From assembly GCF_010723575.1 (NCBI RefSeq), contig NZ_BLKZ01000001.1:2542001-2606000 (forward strand): a stretch of DNA of 64,000 nucleotides, read 5' to 3'. A program made the translations under genes and the position numbers. Below the pieces are notes generated by a model. It had not been told where the DNA came from, did not search any database, and saw only the letters and a list, made by a program, of their open reading frames with translations. Below are positions 1 to 6,924 of this stretch, piece after piece (position 1 is the first letter of the stretch; every line of letters starts with the position of its first letter). The stretch comes from Mycobacterium bourgelatii (GTDB lineage Bacteria > Actinomycetota > Actinomycetes > Mycobacteriales > Mycobacteriaceae).

Positions 1-179
1 TCAAGACCGCGCTGCGGCTGGCTCGGCATCGGGAGCTGGTTGACGGCGCCGACGCCGAGGACATCGCCAAACGCCGTCAGGAGTTCGCGGACGAGATCGC
101 TGCGGCGACGCGACGAGTCAACGTGATCGCGGAAATCGCCAGGAGGCGCGTCAGCGCCGCGGATGGGCCAGCATCTTAA
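1..179 (+). CDS. C-terminal fragment of an unidentified protein
   Basis: The window opens inside a reading frame (first full codon at base 3) that runs to a TAA at 177-179 and gives about 58 residues. The fragment is helical, rich in Ala, Arg and Glu, and ends in an Arg-rich stretch (IAEIARRRVSAAD). Codon third positions are mostly G or C, which supports real coding. No family motif is visible and most of the gene lies outside the window, so no function is offered. Its 3' end overlaps the convergent small membrane gene by 29 bp. Confidence 0.55.
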   Translation, partial: KTALRLARHRELVDGADAEDIAKRRQEFADEIAAATRRVNVIAEIARRRVSAADGPAS

Positions 180-360
180 GCGCGACCCCGACCGCGAGAC
201 CGACACCGGCGCCGCTCAGGACCGCCGCCGCCGTGCTGGTGGTCACGACTCCGACGACCAGAAACGCGACCAGGCCGGCGATGACGGCGAACAACTTGTG
301 CCGCGGCCACGGAACACCCGCGATCAGCACGTCCGACGTGTTGAGGGCGGGCAAAGTCAT
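151..360 (-). CDS. Small two-helix membrane protein, unknown function
   Basis: Reads 69 residues from the ATG at 360. An upstream in-frame start at 396 would add 12 residues, but the ATG at 360 is preceded by GGTGAA and a TATGGT-type -10 element. The protein has a short polar N-terminus, then two hydrophobic stretches (about residues 24-42 and 45-62) separated by a Thr/Ser turn, and a basic C-terminal end (HPRR), as in a small inner-membrane hairpin protein. Third codon positions are strongly GC-rich, so it is unlikely to be a shadow. It is divergent from the reductase gene starting at 459. Function unknown. Confidence 0.6.
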   Translation of the reverse strand: MTLPALNTSDVLIAGVPWPRHKLFAVIAGLVAFLVVGVVTTSTAAAVLSGAGVGLAVGVALKMLAHPRR

Positions 361-458
361 ACGTTCACCATACCCGGCACAATTTTTTTCGTTCAATCGA
401 ACTCTTTGATGTGAGCGCGCTGATCTATGGTGCGGATCGCGCGCATAGAGTTGGTGGT

Positions 459-896
459 ATGCCGCTCACAGGTGAATACGAACCCAGCCCCTCCGATTGG
501 TCGCGCGAACACGCCGAAAAAATCATCGCCTCCGGCGGTACCGAAGCCACGGAATTGCAGGGCAAGCCTGTCATCCTGCTGACGACCGTCGGGGCCAAGA
601 CCGGCAAGCTCCGCAAGACCCCGCTGATGCGTGTCGAACACAACGGCGAGTACGCGATCGTCGCGTCACTGGGCGGGGCGCCGAAGCACCCGGTCTGGTA
701 CCACAACGTCAAGAAGAATCCGCGGGTGGAGTTGCAGGACGGTCCCGTGACCGGTGACTACGAGGCCCGCGAGGTGTTCGGCGACGAGAAAGCCACGTGG
801 TGGGAGCGGGCGGTGGAAGTATGGCCGGATTACGCCGAGTACCAGAAGAAGACCGAACGCCAGATTCCGGTGTTCGTCCTGACCCCGGTGAGCTGA
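459..896 (+). CDS. Deazaflavin (F420)-dependent nitroreductase-family protein, Rv1558-like
   Basis: 145 residues from the ATG at 459. An in-frame ATG at 411 exists, but the conserved family N-terminus (MPL-GEY-PSPxDW) begins at 459. It contains the DUF385/Ddn family signature: a glycine- and lysine-rich stretch (TTVGAKTGKLRKTPLMRVEH, about residues 46-65) that forms the cofactor-phosphate site, followed by VASLGGAPKHPVWYHN. Family members bind coenzyme F420 (some FMN) in a split-barrel fold and reduce quinones or nitro compounds; the substrate here is unknown. It is very close to M. tuberculosis Rv1558 as I recall it, and it precedes ilvA in the same order. A second, divergent family member lies at 33311-33724. 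Confidence 0.85.
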   Translation: MPLTGEYEPSPSDWSREHAEKIIASGGTEATELQGKPVILLTTVGAKTGKLRKTPLMRVEHNGEYAIVASLGGAPKHPVWYHNVKKNPRVELQDGPVTGDYEAREVFGDEKATWWERAVEVWPDYAEYQKKTERQIPVFVLTPVS

Positions 897-940
897 CCTT
901 CCCGCTGAGTGTGTAGGTGCGGGCATGGCACCATTGACCG

Positions 941-2230
941 GTGACCGCTGAACTGAGCCGAACCCCGATGTCGCCGCTGCCTGAGCTTTCCGCAGCCGAC
1001 ATTGACGAGGCGGCGAAGCGCATTTCTTCGGTGGTCACGCCCACGCCGTTGCAGTTCTGCGACCGGTTGTCGGACATCACCGGTGCCACGGTCTACCTCA
1101 AGCGCGAAGACCTGCAGGTCGTCCGTTCCTACAAACTGCGCGGCGCCTACAACCTGCTGGTGCAGTTGTCCGAGGACGAACTGGCCGCCGGCGTGGTGTG
1201 TTCGTCGGCCGGCAATCACGCGCAGGGCTTCGCTTACGCCTGCCGGTCCCTGGGCGTGCACGGCCGGGTCTACGTGCCCGCCAAGACACCGAAACAAAAG
1301 CGCGACCGGATCCGCTACCACGGTGGCGAGTTCATCGAGTTGATCGTCGGCGGCTCGACCTACGACATGGCCGCCGAGGCGGCGCGTGCCGACGTCGAAC
1401 GCACCGGGGCCACGCTGGTACCGCCCTATGACGACGTGCGGACCATGGCCGGCCAGGGCACCATCGCCGTCGAAATCCTTGCCGAGCTCGACGAAGAACC
1501 TGACCTGGTGATCGTCCCGGTGGGCGGAGGCGGCTGCATCGCGGGCATCACCACCTACCTCGCGGAGCGGACCGTCAACACCTCCGTGCTGGGCATCGAG
1601 CCCGCAGGAGCGGCCGCGATGATGGCCGCACTGGCCGCCGGCGAGCCGGTGACCTTGGATCATGTGGACCAGTTCGTCGACGGTGCGGCGGTGAGCCGGG
1701 CCGGGACGCTGACGTACGCGGCGCTGGCCGCCGCCGGTGACATGCTGTCGATCACCACGGTCGACGAGGGTGCGGTGTGCACGGCGATGCTCGACCTGTA
1801 CCAGAACGAAGGCATCATCGCCGAACCGGCGGGCGCGTTGTCGGTGGCAGGCTTGTTGGAAGCCGAAGTCGAACCCGGTTCAACCGTGGTCTGCCTGATT
1901 TCGGGTGGCAACAACGACGTGTCCCGCTACGGCGAGGTACTCGAGCGCTCGCTGGTGCACCTGGGCCTCAAGCACTACTTCCTGGTGGACTTCCCGCAGG
2001 AGCCCGGCTCGCTGCGCCGTTTCCTCGACGAGGTGCTCGGCCCCAACGACGACATCACCCTGTTCGAATACGTCAAACGCAACAACCGCGAAACGGGCGA
2101 GGCTTTGGTTGGCATCCAGCTGGGATCGGCCGCCGATCTGGATGGCCTGCTGGCCCGCATGCACGCGACGGAGATTCACGTCGAGACGTTGCGCCCGGGC
2201 TCGCCCGCCTACCGCTATCTGTTGTTCTAG
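941..2230 (+). CDS. ilvA: Threonine ammonia-lyase (threonine dehydratase), biosynthetic
   Basis: PLP enzyme that deaminates L-threonine to 2-oxobutanoate, the first committed step of isoleucine synthesis. It has 429 residues from a GTG start, the same length as M. tuberculosis IlvA. The PLP lysine is K65 in VRSYKLRGAYN, and the phosphate-binding glycine loop is VPVGGGGCIAG. The C-terminal region from about residue 340 (HYFLVDFPQEPGSLRRF) is a single ACT-like regulatory domain, where isoleucine feedback would act; the two-domain E. coli form is longer. It lies 44 bp after the deazaflavin protein gene and is followed by the minus-strand PNPOx-like gene, so it is probably transcribed alone or with the gene at 459. 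Confidence 0.95.
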   Translation: MTAELSRTPMSPLPELSAADIDEAAKRISSVVTPTPLQFCDRLSDITGATVYLKREDLQVVRSYKLRGAYNLLVQLSEDELAAGVVCSSAGNHAQGFAYACRSLGVHGRVYVPAKTPKQKRDRIRYHGGEFIELIVGGSTYDMAAEAARADVERTGATLVPPYDDVRTMAGQGTIAVEILAELDEEPDLVIVPVGGGGCIAGITTYLAERTVNTSVLGIEPAGAAAMMAALAAGEPVTLDHVDQFVDGAAVSRAGTLTYAALAAAGDMLSITTVDEGAVCTAMLDLYQNEGIIAEPAGALSVAGLLEAEVEPGSTVVCLISGGNNDVSRYGEVLERSLVHLGLKHYFLVDFPQEPGSLRRFLDEVLGPNDDITLFEYVKRNNRETGEALVGIQLGSAADLDGLLARMHATEIHVETLRPGSPAYRYLLF

Positions 2231-2233
2231 CGG

Positions 2234-2890
2234 TTATCGCAGGTAGGACGGCAGCGGGGTAGCCGGGTCGAGGTCGGCGGCGGGCTGCGGCCCGCCGGGC
2301 GTCAGCGTCAGCGGTATCACTCCCGCCCAGTGCGGCAGCGCCATGTCTTCGGGGTCGTCGGCCACACCGCCGGTGCGCACCTTCGCCGAAACCTCACGAA
2401 GATCGAGGGCGAGCACGGCCGTCGCGGCGAGCTCGCGGGCATTCGGAGGTCGGCAATCGGCGGCACGGCCCGGTCGGATGTGGTCGAGCAGGGCGTTCAT
2501 GGCCCGCAGCTTCTCGGCCGGGTCTTCGACCAGCCGAGCCGTGCCCATCGCGACCACCGACCGGTAGTTCAGCGAATGGTGCATCGCAGATCGGGCCAGC
2601 ACCAGCCCGTCGACCAATGTCACGGTCACACACACGGGCAGCCCACCGGGTTTGGCCGACAGCATGGGGTTGCTCCCGGTGGACCCGTGCATGTAAAGGG
2701 TTTCGCCGAGACGGGCGTGGGTGGTCGGCAGGACCGCCGGCCGGTCGGCGGTCACGAAGCCAAGATGGCAGATCAGCGCCTCGTCGAGGATCCGGTGGAC
2801 GGTCTCGCGGTCGTAGCGAGCGCGCTCGCGGTAGCGGGTCGGGGTGGTGTGCGGTGTCGGGCGGTACGTGGAATCGGTGCCGGTCTGCAT
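2234..2890 (-). CDS. Pyridoxamine 5'-phosphate oxidase-related flavoprotein (NimA-like)
   Basis: 218 residues from the ATG at 2890. It has the split-barrel FMN-binding pattern of the PNPOx-related/NimA group: a helical N-terminus (RETVHRILDEALICHLGFV), then the strand PAVLPTTHAR, YMHGSTGSNPM, and a later SLNYRSVVAMG segment. These proteins bind FMN or a related flavin; most have no proven substrate. It is divergent from a MocR-type PLP-binding regulator, with only 41 bp between the two start codons and a perfect palindrome in that gap. That arrangement suggests it is the regulator's target and may be connected with B6 vitamers, but this is inference. The 3' end lies 3 bp from the ilvA stop, convergent. 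Confidence 0.8.
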   Translation of the reverse strand: MQTGTDSTYRPTPHTTPTRYRERARYDRETVHRILDEALICHLGFVTADRPAVLPTTHARLGETLYMHGSTGSNPMLSAKPGGLPVCVTVTLVDGLVLARSAMHHSLNYRSVVAMGTARLVEDPAEKLRAMNALLDHIRPGRAADCRPPNARELAATAVLALDLREVSAKVRTGGVADDPEDMALPHWAGVIPLTLTPGGPQPAADLDPATPLPSYLR

Positions 2891-2908
2891 GAGGTTGCCC
2901 TTGGAGTT

Positions 2909-2920
2909 TGTACTAGTACA
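2909..2920. promoter_or_regulatory. Perfect 12-bp palindrome, probable MocR operator
   Basis: TGTACTAGTACA reads the same on both strands and sits in the 41-bp gap between the divergent PNPOx-like gene (start 2890) and the mocR-type gene (start 2932). A further AGTACA lies at 2937-2942 just inside the regulator gene. The hexamer CATAAT at 2919-2924 is a plausible -10 element placed so that transcription would begin at or next to the GTG at 2932, i.e. a leaderless message overlapping the operator. Assignment to the adjacent regulator is inference from position. Confidence 0.6.
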
Positions 2921-2931
2921 TAATTACCTGT

Positions 2932-4257
2932 GTGCCAGTACAATACCGGATCGAGGGGACCGGCGCGGAATCCATCGCCGCCAACATCGAAGAGGCCATC
3001 TCGCAGGGCGCGCTGGCGCCTGGCGCGACACTGCCCCCGATCCGCGAGGTTGCCGCTGACCTCGGGGTGAACGCCAACACCGTCGCGGCCGCCTACCGCC
3101 TGCTGCGCGAGCGCGGGGCGATCGAGACAGCAGGCCGGCGCGGGACCCGGGTGCGGGACCGGCCCGCCACCACGCCGCGCTCCGCTCTTGGGGTCGGCGT
3201 CCCGCCGGGAGCCCGCGACCTCTCGACGGGCAATCCCGACCCGCATCTGCTGCCCACCGCCGTCGCTGACTGGTCGCTGGGCTCGCGACCGCCGGTGTTG
3301 TACGGGGAGTCCGGCATGTCGCCGCAGCTGCTCGAGCGGGCGCGTTCCGCCCTGAGCGCCGACGCCGTACCGGCGGTGCATCTGACGCTGACCAGCGGGG
3401 CGCTGGACGGCATCGAGCGGGCGCTCAACGCGCACCTGCGACCGGGTGACAAAGTCGCCGTCGAGGATCCCGGATGGGCCAACCTGTTGGATCTGCTTGC
3501 CGCCCTGGGGCTTTCCGCCGAGCCGGTGCGTGTTGACGATGACGGGCCACTGCTGCTGGACATGGCCCGGGCGCTGCGTCGTGGCGTGCGGGCGGTGATC
3601 GTGACCACTCGGGCGCAGAACCCGACGGGAGCCGCCTTGTCCGCGGAACGGTGCGCCGCGTTGCGCAGCCTGCTTGCCAGCCGCACCGCGGAGGTGTTGG
3701 TGATCGAAGACGATCACTGCGCCGGAATCGCCGGCGTGCCACTCCACCCGTTGGCGGGCGCGACGCGGCGCTGGGCCTTCGTCCGGTCGGCTTCGAAGGC
3801 ATATGGCCCGGACCTGCGTCTGGCCGTGATGGCCGGAGACCGCCGCACCATCGAGCGGGTGCACGGACGCCTGCGACTGGGTCCGGGCTGGGTCAGTCAC
3901 TTGCTGCAGGACCTCGCCGTCGACCTGTGGTCGGACGATGCGGCCACGGCCCTGGTTCGAGATGCCGAACGCCATTACGCCGCCAACCGAGAGCGCCTGT
4001 GCGCGGCGTTGGCCAAGCGTGGTGTGGCCGCTAATGGTCGATCGGGCCTCAACGTGTGGATTCCGGTTCCCGACGAGGCGGTGGCCTGTACCCGGCTGGT
4101 CAATTCGGGCTGGGCCGCGGCTCCGGGCACCCGGTTCCGCATGGGCACGCCACCGGGAATCCGTGTCACCGTCGCGGACCTGGCCGCCGACGAGATCGAC
4201 ACCCTTGCCGACGCCATCGCCGACGCGGTTCGGAGCGGCGATCGCCGCAGTGTGTAG
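2932..4257 (+). CDS. MocR-type GntR regulator with aminotransferase domain
   Basis: 441 residues from the GTG at 2932. Residues 1-75 form a GntR winged helix-turn-helix (SIAANIEEAISQGALAPGAT, then REVAADLGVNANTVAAAYRLL). Residues from about 95 onward form a fold-type I aminotransferase domain, with the PLP lysine K289 in RSASKAYGPDLR and the upstream TSGALDGIERAL and RAQNPTGA segments intact. MocR proteins use PLP or a PLP-amino acid adduct as effector and commonly control vitamin B6 genes (PdxR) or amino-compound catabolism. Here the divergent neighbour is a PNPOx-like flavoprotein sharing a palindromic operator. Whether it is a PdxR orthologue cannot be decided from the window, since no pdxS/pdxT is present. 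Confidence 0.88.
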   Translation: MPVQYRIEGTGAESIAANIEEAISQGALAPGATLPPIREVAADLGVNANTVAAAYRLLRERGAIETAGRRGTRVRDRPATTPRSALGVGVPPGARDLSTGNPDPHLLPTAVADWSLGSRPPVLYGESGMSPQLLERARSALSADAVPAVHLTLTSGALDGIERALNAHLRPGDKVAVEDPGWANLLDLLAALGLSAEPVRVDDDGPLLLDMARALRRGVRAVIVTTRAQNPTGAALSAERCAALRSLLASRTAEVLVIEDDHCAGIAGVPLHPLAGATRRWAFVRSASKAYGPDLRLAVMAGDRRTIERVHGRLRLGPGWVSHLLQDLAVDLWSDDAATALVRDAERHYAANRERLCAALAKRGVAANGRSGLNVWIPVPDEAVACTRLVNSGWAAAPGTRFRMGTPPGIRVTVADLAADEIDTLADAIADAVRSGDRRSV

Positions 4258-4275
4258 CCGGCGCCGATAACCCGA

Positions 4276-4328
4276 GCGGACGCGAACGCCCCCGAGATCC
4301 CCGATTTCTCGGAAGCGTTCGCGTCCGC
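4276..4328. terminator. Long bidirectional hairpin between convergent genes
   Basis: GCGGACGCGAACGC (4276-4289) pairs perfectly with GCGTTCGCGTCCGC (4315-4328), and inside it CCGAGA (4292-4297) pairs with TCTCGG (4307-4312). The two nested stems give 20 base pairs in a 53-nt element. It lies between the stop of the mocR-type gene (4257) and the stop of the convergent membrane-protein gene (4340), where a shared terminator is expected. There is no U-run, as is usual for mycobacterial hairpins. Confidence 0.75.
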
Positions 4329-4339
4329 GCGCGCACGAG

Positions 4340-4624
4340 TCAGTTGCCGGCTATCAACCAGATGACCATGCCGACGTAGACGGCGAAGTGGGTCACCGCG
4401 AGCGACAGACCCGCGATCGCGAGGTGGCGGCTACCGCCGTCACGATGGTCTTCGGTCTGGTGGACCGCGTTCAGCGCAAGCGGGATGGTGACCAACCAGC
4501 ATGGGACGAACAGCAAGAAAAACTGCAGGATGCCGGCGGCGACGCTCATGATGGCCAGGCGGTTGCCCGTGCGTGCTTCGGGGGCGTAGGCGAGGGACGT
4601 CAGCTGCGGGCTCATCGTCGTCAT
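4340..4624 (-). CDS. Small DUF4190-like membrane protein
   Basis: 94 residues from the ATG at 4624. The same frame stays open to 5029, but the upstream part is antisense to the gene at 4681-5112 and has no protein-like character, so the start at 4624 is chosen. Two hydrophobic segments (about residues 25-45 and 70-90) flank a charged loop (HQTEDHRDGGSRH), the pattern of DUF4190-type two-helix proteins in actinobacteria. The N-terminus is polar and cytoplasmic-looking. No catalytic motif is present. It ends next to the strong hairpin at 4276-4328. Function unknown. Confidence 0.65.
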   Translation of the reverse strand: MTTMSPQLTSLAYAPEARTGNRLAIMSVAAGILQFFLLFVPCWLVTIPLALNAVHQTEDHRDGGSRHLAIAGLSLAVTHFAVYVGMVIWLIAGN

Positions 4625-4680
4625 GAGACGAGCATCGTGCCCGGCGCTTGACGGATCCTTGGAAGATCCTTGAGGCAGTG

Positions 4681-5112
4681 TCAGACCGGCTCGATCTGCA
4701 TGACGGATTCGTCGTTGGCGCGAAATATCGGCAGCAGGGGCACGTCGTATTGCGCGGCCGCCTCGGTCAGCGATTTCGCCCACTGCTGATCCGACGACGA
4801 GATCCCGCCCCGACCCGGGCCCGTCAGCAACAGCGCAACTGTGCTCTCTTCCGGCAGGTCGTCGAGCCGGCTCTGCAGACCCGACATCACTCCCCGCGAG
4901 ACCAAAGCCCGAGGGGACGGTCCGATCGGTACCTGAGTCAAGGTCTTGATCAGGCGGCGATCCGGTCCTAAAAAGCCGATCCACAGCAGCCGCTCGCCGA
5001 ATCCAAGTGGCCCCATCAACGCGCGCCACCGCTCGCGCAGATCGGACGCGGAATGCACTGGGTCGGTGGCGGTTTCCATCGGCGGGATGGGCAGCGATTC
5101 ATTGATAGTCAC
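4681..5112 (-). CDS. Conserved hypothetical protein
   Basis: 143 residues from the ATG at 5112. It is soluble, with no signal peptide or membrane helix. The middle has the look of an alpha/beta enzyme core: a helix (SASDLRERWRALMG), a strand (ERLLWIGFLGPD), a second pair (STVALLLTGPGRGG) and a C-terminal helix-strand (KSLTEAAAQYDVPLLPIFRAND). Codon use matches the neighbours. I do not recognise the family. It precedes the small membrane gene in the same direction with a 56-bp gap, so the two may be co-transcribed. Confidence 0.65.
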   Translation of the reverse strand: MTINESLPIPPMETATDPVHSASDLRERWRALMGPLGFGERLLWIGFLGPDRRLIKTLTQVPIGPSPRALVSRGVMSGLQSRLDDLPEESTVALLLTGPGRGGISSSDQQWAKSLTEAAAQYDVPLLPIFRANDESVMQIEPV

Positions 5113-5187
5113 GGGCGAATCATCGACGGATCTGCCTTGCCAGCGCTATTCAGTTATCCCCAACCGGGGATGTGCTCCGACCGGTAC

Positions 5188-6924
5188 CTACGCGCTGTTG
5201 CCGCCATCGGAGAGAATCGCGAAGGAATGCCCGTCCAGCGTGGTGCCCCCGCCGTTAGCTCGGGGTGCGCCCCAGGCCAGCACCACCTCACCCGTGACCG
5301 GCACACTGACCGGCTCGGTGTCAAGGTTGCAGGCGATCGCAAATCGGCCGCGGCGCAGCACAATCCAGCGCTGCTCCTCGTCGTAATCGATGATCAGGTC
5401 GGTCAACCAGGGGTCGGCCAGGTCGGCTTCGTTGCGCCGCAACGCAATCAGGTCGCGGTACACGGCGTGCAAGCGTGCGTGCTCATCATCTCCGAGCTCA
5501 TCCCAGTTCAGCTTGGAGCGCGCGAAGGTCTGCGGGTCCTGCGGGTCGGGGATGTCGTCGGCATCCCAGCCGTGCTCGGCGAATTCCGCCTTGCGCCCAT
5601 CCCTGGTGGCTTGCGCCAGTTCGGGTTCGGGGTGGGAGCTGAAGAACTGGAAGGGCGTCGAGGCTCCCCATTCCTCACCCATGAAAAGCATTGAGGTGAA
5701 CGGGGAAGCGAGCACCAGGGCGGCTTTCACCGCGAGTTGACCGGCTGTCAGATTCTGCGATGGCCGGTCTCCGAGGGCGCGGTTGCCGACTTGATCGTGG
5801 GTGCATGTGTAGGCGAGCAGCCGGGTTGCGGGGATCGCGGAGGCGTCGATGGGGCGCCCGTGACGCCGGCGCCGAAACGACGAATAGGTGCCGGCGTGGA
5901 AGAATCCGTGCCGCAGTGTCTGCGCCAGGGTGGCCAGGGAGCCGAAGTCGGCGTAATAGCCTTGGCGCTCGCCGGACACCGACGTGTGGATGGCGTGATG
6001 AATGTCGTCGGCCCACTGCGCGGTGATCCCGTAACCACCGCGGTCTACGGGCGTGATCAGGCGCGGGTCATTGAGGTCGCTTTCCGCGATGAGTGACAGC
6101 GGGCGGCTCAACTGTTCTGACAACCAACGGGTTTCGGTTGCCAGTTCTTCGAGGATATGGATGGCCGTGGTGTCCACCAGCGCGTGCACGGCGTCCAGTC
6201 GCAGGCCGTCGGCATGGAAGTCGCGCATCCAGCGCAACGCGCAGCCGATGATGTAGCGCCGAACCTCGTCCGAGTCGGCGTCGGCGATGTTGATGCCCTC
6301 ACCCCACGGATTGCTCGCCGACGACAGGTACGGCCCGAACCGGGGCAGATAGTTGCCCGACGGCCCGAGGTGGTTGAACACCGCGTCGATCAGCACTCCG
6401 AGACCGCGCCGATGGCACGCGTCGACGAATCTGACCAGACCGTCGGGTCCGCCGTAAGGCTCGTGCACGCTGTACCAGAGCACGCCGTCGTATCCCCAGC
6501 CGTGCGTGCCGGCAAAGGAGTTGACCGGCATCAGTTCGACGAAGTCGACTCCGAGATCGACCAGGTAGTCCAGCTTCTCGATGGCGGAATCGAACGTGCC
6601 TGCCTGGGTGAAAGTGCCCAGGTGCAACTCGTAGATCACCCCGCCGTCCACCGGGCGGCCCGCCCAGTCGCTGTCGGTCCAGTTGGCGGCGGCCGGGTCC
6701 CACAGCTGCGAGCGCTCGTGGACCCCGTCGGGCTGTCGGGCCGAGCGCGGGTCCGGCAACACTTTGGGGTCGTCGTCGAGCAGGTACCCGTAGCGGGCGT
6801 CCGGAGGTGCATCCACGGTCGCATGCCACCAGCCGTCGTCCGTGCGGAGCATCGGGTGTACCGCGCCGGCTACATCGAGGCGCACCAACTCGGGTTTGGG
6901 CGCCCAGACCCGGAATTCAGCCAC
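5188..6924 (-). CDS. treZ: Malto-oligosyltrehalose trehalohydrolase
   Basis: GH13 enzyme that releases trehalose from maltooligosyl-trehalose made by TreY. 578 residues from the GTG at 6924, where the protein begins VAEFRVWAPKPE, as in the M. tuberculosis enzyme (MPEFRVWAPKP). The longer frame to 6999 runs back into treY in another frame and is not expected. An N-terminal CBM48-like domain is followed by the GH13 barrel: the nucleophile aspartate in DGLRLDAVHAL, the acid/base glutamate in LIAESDLND and the third aspartate in THDQVGNRA. Its start overlaps the treY stop by 8 bp, so the two are translationally coupled. Confidence 0.95.
   Translation of the reverse strand: MAEFRVWAPKPELVRLDVAGAVHPMLRTDDGWWHATVDAPPDARYGYLLDDDPKVLPDPRSARQPDGVHERSQLWDPAAANWTDSDWAGRPVDGGVIYELHLGTFTQAGTFDSAIEKLDYLVDLGVDFVELMPVNSFAGTHGWGYDGVLWYSVHEPYGGPDGLVRFVDACHRRGLGVLIDAVFNHLGPSGNYLPRFGPYLSSASNPWGEGINIADADSDEVRRYIIGCALRWMRDFHADGLRLDAVHALVDTTAIHILEELATETRWLSEQLSRPLSLIAESDLNDPRLITPVDRGGYGITAQWADDIHHAIHTSVSGERQGYYADFGSLATLAQTLRHGFFHAGTYSSFRRRRHGRPIDASAIPATRLLAYTCTHDQVGNRALGDRPSQNLTAGQLAVKAALVLASPFTSMLFMGEEWGASTPFQFFSSHPEPELAQATRDGRKAEFAEHGWDADDIPDPQDPQTFARSKLNWDELGDDEHARLHAVYRDLIALRRNEADLADPWLTDLIIDYDEEQRWIVLRRGRFAIACNLDTEPVSVPVTGEVVLAWGAPRANGGGTTLDGHSFAILSDGGNSA

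Noticed and set aside
2773..3975. 400-residue minus-strand frame antisense to the MocR-type gene
   Set aside because: Shadow of a gene with complete DNA-binding and PLP motifs.
4625..5029. N-terminal extension of the small DUF4190-like gene
   Set aside because: The extension is antisense-frame overlap with another minus-strand gene in a different frame and has no conserved character; a proper membrane protein starts at 4624.
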